A DNA stretch of 64,000 nt from Neopestalotiopsis rosae (GCA_023078685.1 JALGAS010000009.1:1240001-1304000), one strand, 5' to 3'. Shown: positions 43,257-55,950, counted from the first letter of the stretch. Translations and numbers: made by a program. Notes: generated by a model not told the origin, from the letters alone.

Positions 43257-45758
43257 ATGGCAGCCGTAGCTGACCGCTGTCTGAGTGGGCCACACACCCA
43301 AGTAGCCGTTGAGCGGCTGCAAAAATTGCGAGAAAAGAGTAAGAAATTGCCAACCGTAAACCCAGAAGACGTCGACGACCGACGACTTAATCCCTACCAC
43401 CGCGATTATGAACCTGCGACAGCGTGGAAGTTCTTTACAGCCAAGACAGCCCCGGAGAGCGCGGATGCTCTAGAGAAGACAGAGACAAACGGTCGAACGG
43501 TTTTTGCCATCGCAGCACTGTGGAGGTGGCGGAAAGCTTTCCTAGACCCGAATGACCCGGTTTGTGACCGATGCGCGGTCTTCTTGCGCCGCGGCCGTGT
43601 CGGTCGATCGACGGACTGGCCGGACTTCTACTTGGGCTCATCCGATCGGGGCACATGCGACACGGGCGGTGACGGGCCCTGCGCCCAGTGCGATGGAGGA
43701 AACTGCGAGACCCTTGCATTGCCGGCCAACAGCTGGTCAGTCCGAGAGTACGTGCGTGGACGTTTCTGGCACTGGTACGAGGGTGTCGGCAAAGTCGACT
43801 GCGACAACTGTCACAAGAATGGGCTCGAACTGGGCGTGATATGCGACGCGTGGCAAGAGGGTGGATGTTCAGCCTGCAAGCAGAAGGGTCTCGAGTGTCT
43901 CATCAAAGGCCACCCTCATGGGAGCGTCGCTGAGCGACTAGAGCGCCGCGGCGAACTTAGAAACCAGGTCCTCCAAGTCTTCCGTGACCCTCGTGATGCT
44001 GGCTTGGACCTGACTCACCTGTACGCAACCTCCCGCGGCGTCGCCAGCGCCCCTGCAGCCGTCGAACCGCCGGCGGAACGCCTTACGGAGGCCTTCCCGG
44101 ACCCGAGGGTCCCAGCTTTTCTCCAGGGTACCGTTTACTTTGCCAGCTACGATCAGGCCAGAGCAGCACTCCTCAAGGGTGGTGCCGTGGAGATCAAGGT
44201 TGAGGGAGAAGATGAGGATGTCAAGCTACCTACCCCGAAATGCAAACGATGCAATAAGCTCAATATCGAGTGCACGTTTGAGAAACCAGAAAACAAGTCC
44301 TGCGACAAGTGCAAGGGATCCAAATCCAAATGCCGCTTCGATCCCAAGATCAACATCGGCGAACCCAAGGCCGAACACGTCATGAGGGCCGAGTGGGACT
44401 CGGCCCTGCGGGCCCCCAACGGGCGATGGCTGCGCGATGACGAGAAGGATACGGATATGGGGGGTACTGGCCAGTCCGAGGCAGAAAAAGCTGCCGAACA
44501 AGCTGCTGCTAATGCCGCTGCCAAGACGGCCGCCGATGACCAGGCCGCTGCAGTAAGAGCCGCTCTGCTGGGAGCCTTTGGGGATCAAGCCAAGGCTGCT
44601 GCTGAGAAGGCCGCTGCTGAGAAGCAAGCAGCTGCTGCAAGTGGAGCTTTTCCTAACCCTTCGGAGGAAGCAAAGATATATCAGGATACAATCAAGGAGA
44701 TTCAGGAATGGAAAGAAGTGAAGATCGGACCGATATATGACAAGATGAGGGCAGAGATCAGTAAAAACACTAAATCTCTCCGCGAATATCCAGATTACCG
44801 AGACCGCTTTGAAAAGTTCCTCACCGACAAATGGCCCGACTCACGACAGGGCCTAGATGTAGACTTGGGGAACCAGAGTTATGAGGAGATGAGGAGCGCT
44901 GTCATTCTGGCGCGCACGAGCCCCCTGCCATCCTCCTCTTCGTCCACCGATGTTCTGGGGGAGACTTTGAACCTCGCTCTCGCGTGGTCGCACGCCAACG
45001 CGAAGGAAGATGCTTGGATCTCTCAGGTCATCAAGTCTTGCCGGCACTTCGCCATGATTCATGAGTTTCGCAAAGAACAACGAGAGACGAAGATGTACCA
45101 GCTTCTGGGTTTCACCTACGCCCTCCAGGCTTTCGCCCGGGACATCGATGCCCGGTACAAGGCTTGTGTCCAATGGGGCCAACAGATAGGGGATCATAAT
45201 CACATTCACAACAAGTACAATCTCTTCTTGGCAAAGATTCAATCTGGTTTCGTGATCCCGCAGGAGGAGATCCCGCAGCGATGGATGCGGGCGCTCGGTA
45301 ACATTATCAAGTATGGCAATATCGAGGCCGATCGACTGACGGAACTCACGCAATGGCACGATCAAGTTTGGAGCCTGGCTACATTGATGGCATTCATCCA
45401 GGACGAGCATGATAGAGCCACGGCGCAGATCGCTAGCGGGACCCCGAAGATCGCTGTAGGAGGATTCAAGTTGGCTCCCAAACTTCACGCGTGGACGTTG
45501 GCATGGGCAAAGTTTCATCCAGCGTGGGAGACGCTAAAGAACGGATACAGGTTGGGGGATGTGCAATATGAGGGGGATTTGATACTGCTGGAGAGATTCA
45601 TAGCTTTGAAAGTGGTCAAGAAGAAGACGGCTGAGGAGGGGGCAGCTGAAGAGAAGGCAGGTGAAGAGAAGACGGGTGAAGAGAAGATAGTTGAAGAGCA
45701 GGCAGTTGAGGAGCAAACAGTTGAAGAGCAAGTGGATGTAGAAATGACGGATGTTTGA
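43257..45758 (+). CDS. Large Cys-rich zinc-cluster-like protein, unknown function
   Basis: Intronless, 833 residues, not recognised as a named family. Three cysteine arrays are visible. One lies in the N-terminal third (PVCDRCA, then GPCAQCDGGNC). The second is CDNC, then GVICDAW, then GGCSACKQKGLEC. The third, near residues 325-360, is CKRCNKLNIEC followed by CDKCKGSKSKC, with spacing C-x2-C-x6-C-x9-C-x2-C-x6-C as in Zn2Cys6 DNA-binding domains. An Ala-rich coiled coil follows (EKAAEQAAANAAAKTAADDQ), then a long helical domain. The tail is a tandem acidic repeat of the form (G/V)EE(K/Q) ending DVEMTDV. Unlike standard regulators the cluster is internal and no middle homology region is evident. 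A nuclear or nucleic-acid-binding role is inference. A short piece of this gene is duplicated at 48.36 kb. Confidence 0.75.
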   Translation: MAAVADRCLSGPHTQVAVERLQKLREKSKKLPTVNPEDVDDRRLNPYHRDYEPATAWKFFTAKTAPESADALEKTETNGRTVFAIAALWRWRKAFLDPNDPVCDRCAVFLRRGRVGRSTDWPDFYLGSSDRGTCDTGGDGPCAQCDGGNCETLALPANSWSVREYVRGRFWHWYEGVGKVDCDNCHKNGLELGVICDAWQEGGCSACKQKGLECLIKGHPHGSVAERLERRGELRNQVLQVFRDPRDAGLDLTHLYATSRGVASAPAAVEPPAERLTEAFPDPRVPAFLQGTVYFASYDQARAALLKGGAVEIKVEGEDEDVKLPTPKCKRCNKLNIECTFEKPENKSCDKCKGSKSKCRFDPKINIGEPKAEHVMRAEWDSALRAPNGRWLRDDEKDTDMGGTGQSEAEKAAEQAAANAAAKTAADDQAAAVRAALLGAFGDQAKAAAEKAAAEKQAAAASGAFPNPSEEAKIYQDTIKEIQEWKEVKIGPIYDKMRAEISKNTKSLREYPDYRDRFEKFLTDKWPDSRQGLDVDLGNQSYEEMRSAVILARTSPLPSSSSSTDVLGETLNLALAWSHANAKEDAWISQVIKSCRHFAMIHEFRKEQRETKMYQLLGFTYALQAFARDIDARYKACVQWGQQIGDHNHIHNKYNLFLAKIQSGFVIPQEEIPQRWMRALGNIIKYGNIEADRLTELTQWHDQVWSLATLMAFIQDEHDRATAQIASGTPKIAVGGFKLAPKLHAWTLAWAKFHPAWETLKNGYRLGDVQYEGDLILLERFIALKVVKKKTAEEGAAEEKAGEEKTGEEKIVEEQAVEEQTVEEQVDVEMTDV

Positions 45759-48700
45759 GGGCACAATGGGAAGGAAAGATCTTAAAATGTAGAGCAATAT
45801 AGCTAAAACCAACTGAATTATCACAAACGTCCTCATCTGTCCGGGTCCCAAGTAAGCACACAGCAGACCATCTTTTAGTAATTCGATAGATACCGGTAGT
45901 CACATAGCCATTCGGGCACTATAACGTTCGTGAATGTTGCTCAGAGTGACCACGTCATTTATGTTCTATCACATTTGAAGAACTGGCTGCTAAGGTCATA
46001 ATTATGCCCAACAATTGAATAGTGTAATGATGCTATACAATCTAGCAAAACACGACATCGTGTTCTCTTGAATTGCCCAAAATATATGGCTGCTTAGCTT
46101 GCGCTTGTGTTGCCTGGTAAGGATCTTTGACGATATCCCATCGTATAGATAGCCTCCAAGCCAACTAACATAGAGAACTGCCAGGTGCAGCGACATATTT
46201 ATCAAGGTCAGGGGCCGTCACGAGAAGCATAGGTAAACAAGACTAGCAGCATCGATTGCCGAGGTATGTAGGGATGGACACAATCCTAGGACCATAGCAT
46301 AACAGCAAAGTCTGAATAGACATGTCGCTGAAAAGCCAGCGTAGACGAGAAATGCGATATCTCGGAGTCTGGACAAGTTTAGCGAGCCGATGTTATCAGA
46401 TAGCTCATATTAGCGACTTTTCAGAAACGCATTGTGACATGGTGATCACCTATGCCGGTAGTACTTCCTGTACTATGTCTGAAACGTTGGCGAGTTACGC
46501 GGCTTACGCATGAGAAGCCTTGTTCTCACCCAGGGAATATCTGCACCTCTTGTCCTGCAATGGCCGGCCGAACCCTTGCCGTGCCATGTGGGAGTGGGGC
46601 GATTCCGGGCGGGAATCTGGGAGGTTTTTTTTCTGCCCCCAAAGTACGCAGAGAGCTGCCAGAACCAAGAGAGGCTGCTGGAGAGGGGAAAGCAAAAGAG
46701 GCTACGTTCATACAAATGGTTCCTTCCTTTGGGATGCCCAGCCTCGGCACGTGGTAAGCCGGGTAGGCTGCGATGGTATTGCATGCTTCTATCACGTCAG
46801 TTTGCATCCTGATGGATGATATGAAAGACGCCGCGGCGGCCTCTGAGGCGATGTTTAGTTGATGTCTCAACCTTTTTTCGTATCGTCTTGTCGAGAACTA
46901 TGCATTAAAACGACATCAATAGAGACGCCATGTCCAGCCTGGATTGAGCAGAAAGGCTTGTCGTGAGGCCGCAATTGCAAATTCGGTTTGGAGATGCGCA
47001 ACTCCGAGAGTATTTGAAGAAAGCTGGTGCCGATTTTCCAAACGAGCGGGCGTGATGATCCAGATCTGAGGATCGCAAGCGAGGTCGCGCCGGACGGGGT
47101 GTGATCGCCTTTTATTGCCGAGTTCATGTCTAGAACATGCGAACATGCTATTCTGGCTGCCGGACTCCGGCCGCGGATGATACGAAGAGAGCGAGCATGA
47201 ATTCCTCGGTTCCATGACGGAATGATTGCAACTCTTTTGGCGCGCGTGATGGTCCTTTGAGGCGCTGATAGTTGAGCAACGAAGAAGAAAGCATCCTCTT
47301 TTCTTCTATCAAGGACGGAACGATAGGGCGTCATATCGTATGATTGGAAGGGGTCCATCGTGGAGACGAACCTTTTAACTACTGTATGCTAGCATACGTA
47401 GGTATTATCACGCTTGCTTGCAAGCACTGCATACATACTCCAAAGAAGATGGAACAAGGGTCACTGAATGGCCGACTAAGTAATTAGGGCCTAGAAAGAG
47501 ATGTGATGGAATATCTCTCTCAACAAGTGAAGATACCCCAAGAATACAAGGGACCAGACGCGCAAAGAGCGGTTCGCAAAGTACACAAGCATTGGTGATT
47601 GGGCCGGGTCTTGCCAGCGACAACATAATAAGAACCCTTGCCCCCATCCGCATTGGCCCATGGTTCGCTGCTCCGGTTCGGGGATTGCTTGCTGCATCAG
47701 TACTAACAAAGTCTGGGTTGGATTTGGAGATGGATGGCCGAGTTTCTTGCCAAGCAAGGATTCAAAGATGGAGGCGTTCATGTCGGGGCGGGCAGGCGGG
47801 TGAGCGAGTGAGAGCGAGCGAGGAAGTGGGCGGGCCGCTAGGTAGCCCAGATCCTTCAACTTTGATTATGACAAGCATTGATCTCAGACATTCCCCAGAC
47901 AAGAAAATGGTATCCCATGGGATTGAATGCTGTTGACTACACACATACCTGCGTAGATGAATAACAAGTAGAGGAGAGTTGTGGTACACAGTAACCTAAC
48001 CTAGTAGTGTCTACTCGTATATCCGGAGTAGAGTTGAGTCGTCCCCCGCGATAGGCCTAAACTAGAGCCTAAATCCAGGGGTCGTGGATGCGATCAGTTG
48101 ATGATTGGTGCAAGCCAACCGCTGGGCTGGAATTGGAGGAAATACACATAGTACCTAGATACTATAGGTATACAGTATCTCCACATGCGACAGATGCTCT
48201 GTACTACCTACCAATAGCCAATGTCTGCTTCAAAGTAATAATCAAGCAAGCAAGCGGGCAGGCAGGTCGGCAGGCAAATACTCAAAAGTAGCCTGCCAAA
48301 CGGTGCGGGTATCATCAGTTCGACATTTGATGCTACGGCAGACACAGGCGAAGGATGCAATGTCTGGCGCGCACGAGCCTCCTACCATCCTCCTTTTCGT
48401 GCACTTTTCTGGGGGAGACTTTGAACCTCGCTCTCGGGAGGTCTTCCTGTCAGAATTTTCCATCTTCCTTGTTGCGTTTCTCAAAATATCTTCCTCTGAT
48501 CACAAGTGGATTGGGGGTACGTCAATGCCGAGTCCATCAGACTGGCCATGTGCCCATACTGGCTGACGTTCCTGGTGGCTCTCGGTCAGCATCTTGACTC
48601 GGTTCGTGGTCATGGTAAGTCAAGAGTCTTGACAATTTGGTGTGTGCTCCAATTAACTGCCCGGGTCGGATTGGATGAATACTGAAGATCCCATTGTAAC

Positions 48701-50833
48701 TCGGCCCAGTTCAAATAAACACGGCCAGGATCTTAGGGGATCCCCACCAACCATCCCATCTTGAACATGCAAGCAGAGAAATAATCAGGATTCAAAGACC
48801 CGTGCGTTCGGTCAACGCTGGCAAAGCTGGGCTTTTTGGAGCACAAAAGCGGCAGAGATCAAACACACGTGGATGCGTACTGTGCGAGCAACAAGAATCC
48901 ATCCAGATGCCAGATGCCAAATAGATATTTTCATCATCATCGTCAAATCAGGTGACGACCCTGGAATTTGTGGCAACACATGATGTGTGTGTGTGTTGCC
49001 TAGTTGGTAAAAAAAAGGAGTATCAGCGATAACAGCTCTATCCTTTCCTACTCAGATACCTTGCCATTTTGACCTTACAACAGTAAAAATAGTTGGGACT
49101 GAATATCAAGAGTAAAGACAAAGGGGTGGGATTTGAAGCTAGAAAAAAAAAAAACAAGAACAAAGCGTGCACGGAGGTTTGTCGTCAACAGATTCGACTA
49201 CTATTTCTCCTCTATCGTCTCCTCTGTTTGGATTGTGAGTAGTAGAGAATGACATGGTCCAAAGGGTCCATTACTGTATGCGTCTCTTCGCCGAGCCGCT
49301 CAGCACGTACAATTTGTCGGCTACGAGTACCGACATTAGTAGTAGTCAGTGGACAACAACAAGAGGGAGCAAAAATGCAAATTCAAGAAATCTATTTGAT
49401 GAGCGTCTCTGTGGTAATTTGCCCCGACCCTTTCCCACCCAGATGTTTTCACCATGCCCAATCTCGCATCTTTCTAGATGGCTTCCATTCGACGGGATCA
49501 TCATCAGAGAACGGCAGGCTAATGCCAGGTGCTAATCTGCAGACATGTAGCCTGGGTGGGTTGCTATATTGGCGCCCCCACAAAAACATTCCCTAGTCGC
49601 CCCCTAGAAGGTAACGTCAACTGGGAAAAGATAGAGCGCCAAGAGGGGCCCCTCCTTTGGTGCTGTTCAAGGTTGGTGTAGCAATCCTGGGCAGACCTGC
49701 TAATAGTGCATTCAGTGGTTGTGCGCTATGAATTGGTACCTAGTTGGGATGGAGGTCTGGTGGTCTGGTGTAAAAGTAAATTGTACTGTACAGTACGGAG
49801 AAGTCGGGTCAAGTCTTGGGAGGCGTTTTCCCCCCTAGTACCTACTGCAGCCACAGCAATCCGCCAAAAGAAGAACATTCGGGGGCCGCTAGCAGAGAAA
49901 GCAAGAGTAGGTAGTAGGTAGGAAGAAGGGAGAGCTCTTTGGCAAAAGCAGCCATTCAACCATTCGGATTCCAGTATTTGGACAGCAGGAAAAAGAAAAA
50001 TAAAAGACAGCCCAGTGCTTTTTTCCTTGGCCCGTGGTACGGAATACAAGGTCGCTCTAAAATTCTTTTCCCTCTCTTCCTCTTCCCTGTCTTGGCTTGT
50101 AGTCTTGGTCTTGACTGTGAAGGGGCCCCCCAAAAGATGCTAGGTACGGTTACTGTTCTTAATTAACCCTGCTCCACATACTGTACAGTACCTCTCATCA
50201 ACTGCCATCGAAAAAACCCCCCCGCCACTTGGAATCCCCCCCGGCTCTCTCGCTGGACCTCGCTCAGTTTCCACGAACCCAACCCAACCTCTTTTTGTGA
50301 CAGCTTGGATCTCTCTCTTCGTTCTCTCTGGCGACTGGCAACCATTCTTCCACTCACAATCTTTCTCTGGATTCTTTTGTCTACTTGACATCCACGGTTC
50401 CTACTAACGACCGCCCCGTTTACCTCGCGCCGTTCCCCTTTAGTAGATCGGATTTCAGTCACTTCTCTTTCGACGGGACATTCCATCCAACCGCGCCATC
50501 TGCGACAAGAAGCTTATCGAATCTTGTCTCGACTAGAACCGCCGACGACCTTACTTTCAGGGCGTCTCCACCCAAATCGTCGTAGTCCTCCCTTCTCAAC
50601 CATTCAACCTTGTGTGTTGTGATTGATTGTGACCCGACCGTTCGCCCATCTCCTCTCCGCGGCAACAGAAACACTACTTTCCAATCCGCCCTGCGATCAT
50701 TCTGCGCTCGAGCCCGACAGACTTGGATCTTTTTGAATTCCTTCCCGTCTGCACTACGCACGATCTCAGCGTCGTCGTTCTCTTCCCGTAATTTTCATCT
50801 TCAATTGACGCAGTTCAATCTAAATATTTCACA
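45759..50833. other. Gene-poor region before ras
   Basis: About 5 kb without a convincing gene. A 163-codon minus-strand ATG frame at 46867-47358 is the longest but has no recognised domain. A (GCAG/GGCAG)-rich simple repeat lies near 48245-48280. From about 49.9 kb the sequence becomes C/T-rich and is probably the promoter and long leader of ras. Confidence 0.45.
48363..48436 (+). pseudogene. Duplicated fragment of the 833-residue gene
   Basis: About 75 bp match 44906-44982 in the coding region. Identical runs include TCTGGCGCGCACGAGCC and CTGGGGGAGACTTTGAACC, and one 3-bp gap keeps the frame. The translated piece reads LARTSLLPSS, then FLGETLNLALGR, against LARTSPLPSS, then VLGETLNLALAW in the gene. 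Similarity stops sharply on both sides. It is a broken copy, not a gene. Confidence 0.75.
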
Positions 50834-51824
50834 ATGGCCTCCAAGGTATGTTCAGCTCCTACACCCCTTAAGAGATGTTGTGCAGAGACGGGATCAACGC
50901 TCTACACACAATTATCGCCCTCCCTCTGTCCAAACAAATTCAAACGAAAAGCTACCCGTCCCTGCCGTCGCTTTTCGCCTCAACTGCTAACAAAAATGTC
51001 TCTGCCAGTTCCTAAGAGAATACAAGTTGGTTGTCGTCGGTGGCGGTGGTGTCGGTAAATCTTGCTTGACTATCCAGCTCATTCAAAGCCATTTCGTAGA
51101 CGAATATGACCCTACCATTGAAGGTACGTTTGACTGCTACTCCTGTGCCTGGTTTTCCAGCATCGCGATCACCTCGTCGCCTCACGGAGGCCACCAGGCA
51201 ACCAAGCTTTGAACAACACAAGATCTAACAATGTACGCCAATCAGATTCATACCGCAAGCAGTGCGTCATTGACGAAGAGGTCGCTCTGCTCGATGTCCT
51301 CGATACCGCTGGTCAGGAAGAGTATTCTGCTATGCGAGAGCAATACATGCGCACTGGCGAGGGTTTCCTGCTTGCCTACTCCATCACTAGCCGACAAAGT
51401 TTCGAGGAAATCACGACATTCCAGCAGCAGATTCTCCGCGTAAAGGACAAGGACTACTTCCCCATGGTGGTTGTTGGCAACAAGTGCGATTTGGAGAGCG
51501 AGCGTGAGGTCTCGAGAGCAGGTTAGTCACGACGTGTATTATTCTTGGGGGAAGAACTGTGCTGACCAAGATACTTTTTCAGAGGGTGAGGCTTTGGCCA
51601 AGTCTTTCGGCTGCAAGTTCATCGAGACTTCCGCCAAGTCGCGCATCAACGTTGACAAGGCTTTCTACGACATTGTCCGCGAGATCCGTCGCTACAACCG
51701 CGAAATGCAGGGCTACTCGACCGGCAGCGGCGGCAACGGTGGTGGCAACGGCCCCTCTGGCAAGATGGAGATGAGCGAGGGCGAGTCGGAAGCCGGCTGC
51801 TGCTCCAAGTGCGTCATCATGTAA
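50834..51824 (+). CDS. ras: Ras GTPase (RasA type)
   Basis: Small GTPase switch controlling growth, morphogenesis and cAMP/MAPK signalling at membranes. Exons 50834-50845, 51009-51123, 51246-51521 and 51583-51824 give 214 residues. The first exon encodes only MASK, a layout usual for this gene. The P-loop is GGGGVGKS, switch I is YDPTIEDSY, switch II is [11 protein letters not shown], and the guanine-binding motifs are NKCD and TSAK. The C-terminus has a Gly-rich linker, two cysteines for palmitoylation (AGCCSKC) and the CAAX box CVIM for prenylation. The sequence reads FLLAYSIT where I would expect FLLVYSIT. A C/T-rich leader of several hundred bases precedes it. Confidence 0.96.
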
Positions 51825-54800
51825 TTTGGTCTTGCAACGACTACATTTCGAGCCACGAATAGAACGATGACCGGCGGCGACGGGCCTTTTTTCCATCAAA
51901 AGACGCCCATACTGAATCCGACTTAATCAATCCGGATCAGCCAACCGGGCCAGGACAGTGGAAATGGCTTTCTTTGTCTTCAAATACCCGATTAAAACAC
52001 GAAGACGCAATTTACTTGACGGAAGGAGGCCTGGCTCTTCGTCATGGAAGCAGTCCAACTCTATAGCTGCAGGACTGAGATGAGTTGCATGGTTAATGGA
52101 GTCCGGTAATCCTTGATCATTCTTGGGGGGAAATCTCATGCTCGCCGGCATTTGCAAAAGGAAAAGGGGGATATACACCGAACGCTTGTTTTTTGTTCTC
52201 TCTTCAAATCGCGTATCGGTCTCCTTCGCGTCGGAACCGCCTTTACTCGACAAGAAAAAGATACCATAGTCTTCGCGGACCTCTGCCAGATGTTGCACCT
52301 TTGTTTTTGCAGATACGGCTTTTTTCACTCATGTTGAGACGGATTGGTTTTTGTTTTACTCCCCTTCTGGCGGATGGATCATGAGGGGGACACCCACGGC
52401 GAATGATCTCTTCCGACATGGTCATGATGACTGGTAATGCTGATCGCCAACTTTTTTTTTTATTTTTCCCTAGTATCTTTTCTCGAATTTCTTCGCTTCT
52501 CCTTTTTGGCAGTGGTTCGTCGAACTATAAAATTCCCGTTGTCTAGTCAGGCGTTCGGATCATGATATCAATACGAAGAAAAATCACCAACTTGCTCCTT
52601 GGTCCCAATATGTGATTCTGACTGCCTCTTGCTCGTCGATATAATTTCCATTAGGCGCACAAAGAAGGCTGTCGAGCCAGGGCTGGTAGCCTCACGATGC
52701 CTGGGGAATGGACTATTCTTTGTCCATCGACCAATCCCCACTATGAGACCATGACAATACTATTTCAACCATATGCATTGGCCGATCAGATGACGAATCT
52801 CCAGCGTCTACCTATTGTGGTTCCGCATCAATACCGCGTCAATAGACTCGGCCTCCAGGGTCCATCCAAGTAGAGTGATATGCCGTACCGCAGACGGGCC
52901 GGGCTTTTTCAAGGACCACATTGACCACGTTTCTGCCGCTGCCAGACTTGCTTTCGTCTCAGACACTTTTCGTGAGAGACGTCTATTCTGGCATTCTTGC
53001 ATAGGATACTTGCAACTATTGCCGGGTGTTTGCGAGAGATGGAGTCTCGCACTTCTCGCTCGAGTAGCCGAAAAAAACATGTCTGTGGGTCATTTCTTTT
53101 CACATCATTTAAGAAAACGCCACGGGACAGACTTTCCCATGTATTGATTACCATGATGAAATTCAAGATCGCGATCAGGGCACGAGCTCTAAGCTTAAGA
53201 AGGACGTGAAACGCTGGCCACTCAGACTGCCTAATGCCACGGACCACGGATCATTTCCGAAGAAAAGAAAGCTTGGACCGGGAAAATGTCGAGTAGGCTC
53301 GGATTTGGGACGTCTGGTCAAGAACTGGTGAGGGACGGGCATCAGATGACAATGACTGAGATCGCGCCGCGCAGTCGAGACCGTATTCAGGGCTACGAGA
53401 ATGGTCGAGTTCGCGATCGTGTTATGATGCACTCCCTTTCCGTCTCCCTCTCCTCCCCTCCTCCTCCCTCCCTCTATAGCGGACGCCAAAAGAGAGACAC
53501 AACGCGGGGCGGGCTGCAAAGAGTCGAGAAACAGGTTGACTTGTACGGCACAGTCACAGTATTGGACCAATCATACTCGAAATGGAAGAGGCTGCATATT
53601 GCGTATCCCAATATCTTTCCGATTTTGTGCGCCCTCTTTGCCTCTCGACTGCAGCTCGTTCATTCTAATTATAGCAGAGATATCCGAATTTGGATACACC
53701 ATTACTTGATCTCACATGCGTAGTGGGTGTATATATCTTTATCTACCGCCCTGCAAGGAACTGCAACAGTTTTCTAATACTCTTATTGTGGCTGGCCACT
53801 TTTTTTCCCCTCGTTCATGGTAAATGAAGGCTCGGGATCTTTTCCTTTCAGCTTGCGACAAAGTCTTGTCCTGACGTACCCTTCCCGCCCTCTAGAGTGG
53901 AAAAGCTGAAAAGAAAAAGCAAAAGGCCACCAAAAAAAGGGACCAAGCCTCTCTCTTCCTCTCCAAAACCAAACACCTCTTGCTTACTCCAGATTCGGCG
54001 CAAAGCTAAGAGTAAAGCACGCCTTCTTTTCCTACATACCACGGTTCTCTCTTGCACCCAGGTAAGGAAAAAGGCGCTGGTCCATCGACCCGACTAGTGA
54101 GCACCGGCGCAGGCAATGGTCGGACGGCCCTTGTGTGAAAGCGGAAAGATGACATTCTTCTTCTCCCGTCCTCTTTTTGGAATGAAGTGCACTGATTTGT
54201 CATTTCTGAGGAGAACTCTGGAAGTTGTCTCTTTTCATTGGAAACCAGTATAATATGAAGGTCTACGCGGATGCTCATAAAACATTCTATTCGACGCCTA
54301 CCAAGCCTTTCAAGATCGCCACAGAGAGCCTCAGTCTCTGGATAAACCATCTCTATATTTGAAAAGGTGTGGCGCCAACGTTCGAGACGAACACTGGCTT
54401 TAGAAAAAACACGGGGCAAAATATACGGCCGCCTCCCCCATGGGAAAACCAAGAAAGGATATGCTGGGGGAGATTCTGTAGAGAAGACACTAGGCCCTAC
54501 CGGCTATCGCTCCTCTCTGGCAGCTGACTTTGACGAAAAAAGGAAGAGACCTGGGACGACAATCTTGGAAACTATTCAAGACGCCGTTGAAACTTTGGCG
54601 TTTCTTTCCCCCGCCTAGAAAGGAATCTGTGCTAACGCCTGATGCGTGCGCATCTAACGTATATTGAAATCTGGAGGGGGGAAGCTTACGTGATCTTTGT
54701 TTCCTCTTTTCCACAAACACTGGTGTCAGCCAGCCCAGGGTAAGAGATAAGTGAGACGGCAAGCCGTGCATTTGCATTATCTTGATTGCCGGCAGGTATA

Positions 54801-55067
54801 CCCGCGTTCGGGCCCGAGTATTGTCTGGTTGGTCATATACTTGCAAGTTATCTGTTTCTGATATGACCGATACATTTGCAAATCCCCCTCGTGACAAAAC
54901 AAAAAGCCTTTTAGCCAGCCTCGTGCGCTTACCCCAGCAGCTGAGTCATCTTCAATGCAGGAGTGGGATGAAGATTTCTGAGACGGCTTGTCATCCCATC
55001 GTCAGAATCGCGGATCCGGAGGTAAGCGATTTCGAAACATGGTTTGGGTCCATCCCCCATCGTTTGT

Positions 55068-55069
<2 letters not shown>

Positions 55070-55104
<35 letters not shown>
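55070..55104. repeat. Poly-C tract, 35 C
   Basis: An uninterrupted run of 35 C, directly followed by GGGACC. The G-rich strand could fold into quadruplexes. Exact length may be unreliable because sequencing slips on such tracts. Confidence 0.85.
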
Positions 55105-55106
<2 letters not shown>

Positions 55107-55176
55107 GACCCCACAAACGCCGTGTCCGCCGGCGATGACGGGCGGGCTATAGGATGAGGCGTTGAGTTCCTGAACA

Positions 55177-55194
55177 CAGCAGCAGCAGCAGCAG
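55177..55194. repeat. (CAG)6 microsatellite
   Basis: Six CAG units, followed by CCAG-type short repeats to about 55212. Confidence 0.85.
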
Positions 55195-55934
55195 CCCGCC
55201 AGCCAGCCAGCCTCGAAGACCAACCCGTGTGCCCCTTTTGTGTCTAGACGACTGGGGAAGCACAAGCGAATTTGGTCGTCATTTGGATGCGGTTTTGGCA
55301 TCACTCAATGGATGGCTGTCTGGAGCCCTCTGTAGATAGGCAGCTCCTCTGCGATTGGAATAATGCGACTGATTTTCGACTTCAGCCCTATTTTCCAAGA
55401 TTTGCAATGCACGTGAAAGCCATATTCGCGGTTTCATCAGCTTATAGTGGTGAGCATTGCGTAAATAATCCATGCTTGGGATGTCTATTACCCTTTCATG
55501 AAGTTATGGACAGCCTCGTCGGATCCGCCACAATAAGCGGTGAGATTCAATTTGAGGATATTACTACTTACTAATAGACTCTTTCAATTTTCTCCATGTT
55601 CCTTGATTTATATCCATTCCGCCTCGGCGGGGAGCCCCAGTGTTCACCCGGCGTCTCCGGGAGACAGAGCGCACCATGGAGCCCGTGCTAAAAACGGGTT
55701 CGTCATTTTCCAACGGAGGTCCCACGCCGTCTCCCTGATGTCAGCACACTCTGTCAATGCTTTGACGCTTCTTCAATCTTGTTTTCCTCTGAGGCAAACA
55801 TTTTGCAACTGTGGAAGGAAAGCAACAACACACGAATTGAAGTCATGAGTTTCAAGAAGAAAGAGAAGAAATTGTTTGCTATTCTCGAATCTTGATTCCG
55901 ACTACCCGTGCACATCATACACTGGCACGCGCAT

Positions 55935-55950
55935 ACACACACACACACAC
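55935..55950. repeat. (AC)8 microsatellite
   Basis: Eight AC units. Its complement occurs as a GT repeat about 275 bp downstream. Confidence 0.85.

Noticed and set aside
46867..47358. 163-codon minus-strand ATG frame
   Set aside because: No recognisable domain, no promoter or splice support, and random-looking composition.
54782..55304. Frames crossing the poly-C tract on both strands
   Set aside because: Open only because the homopolymer encodes Pro or Gly; no domain on either side.
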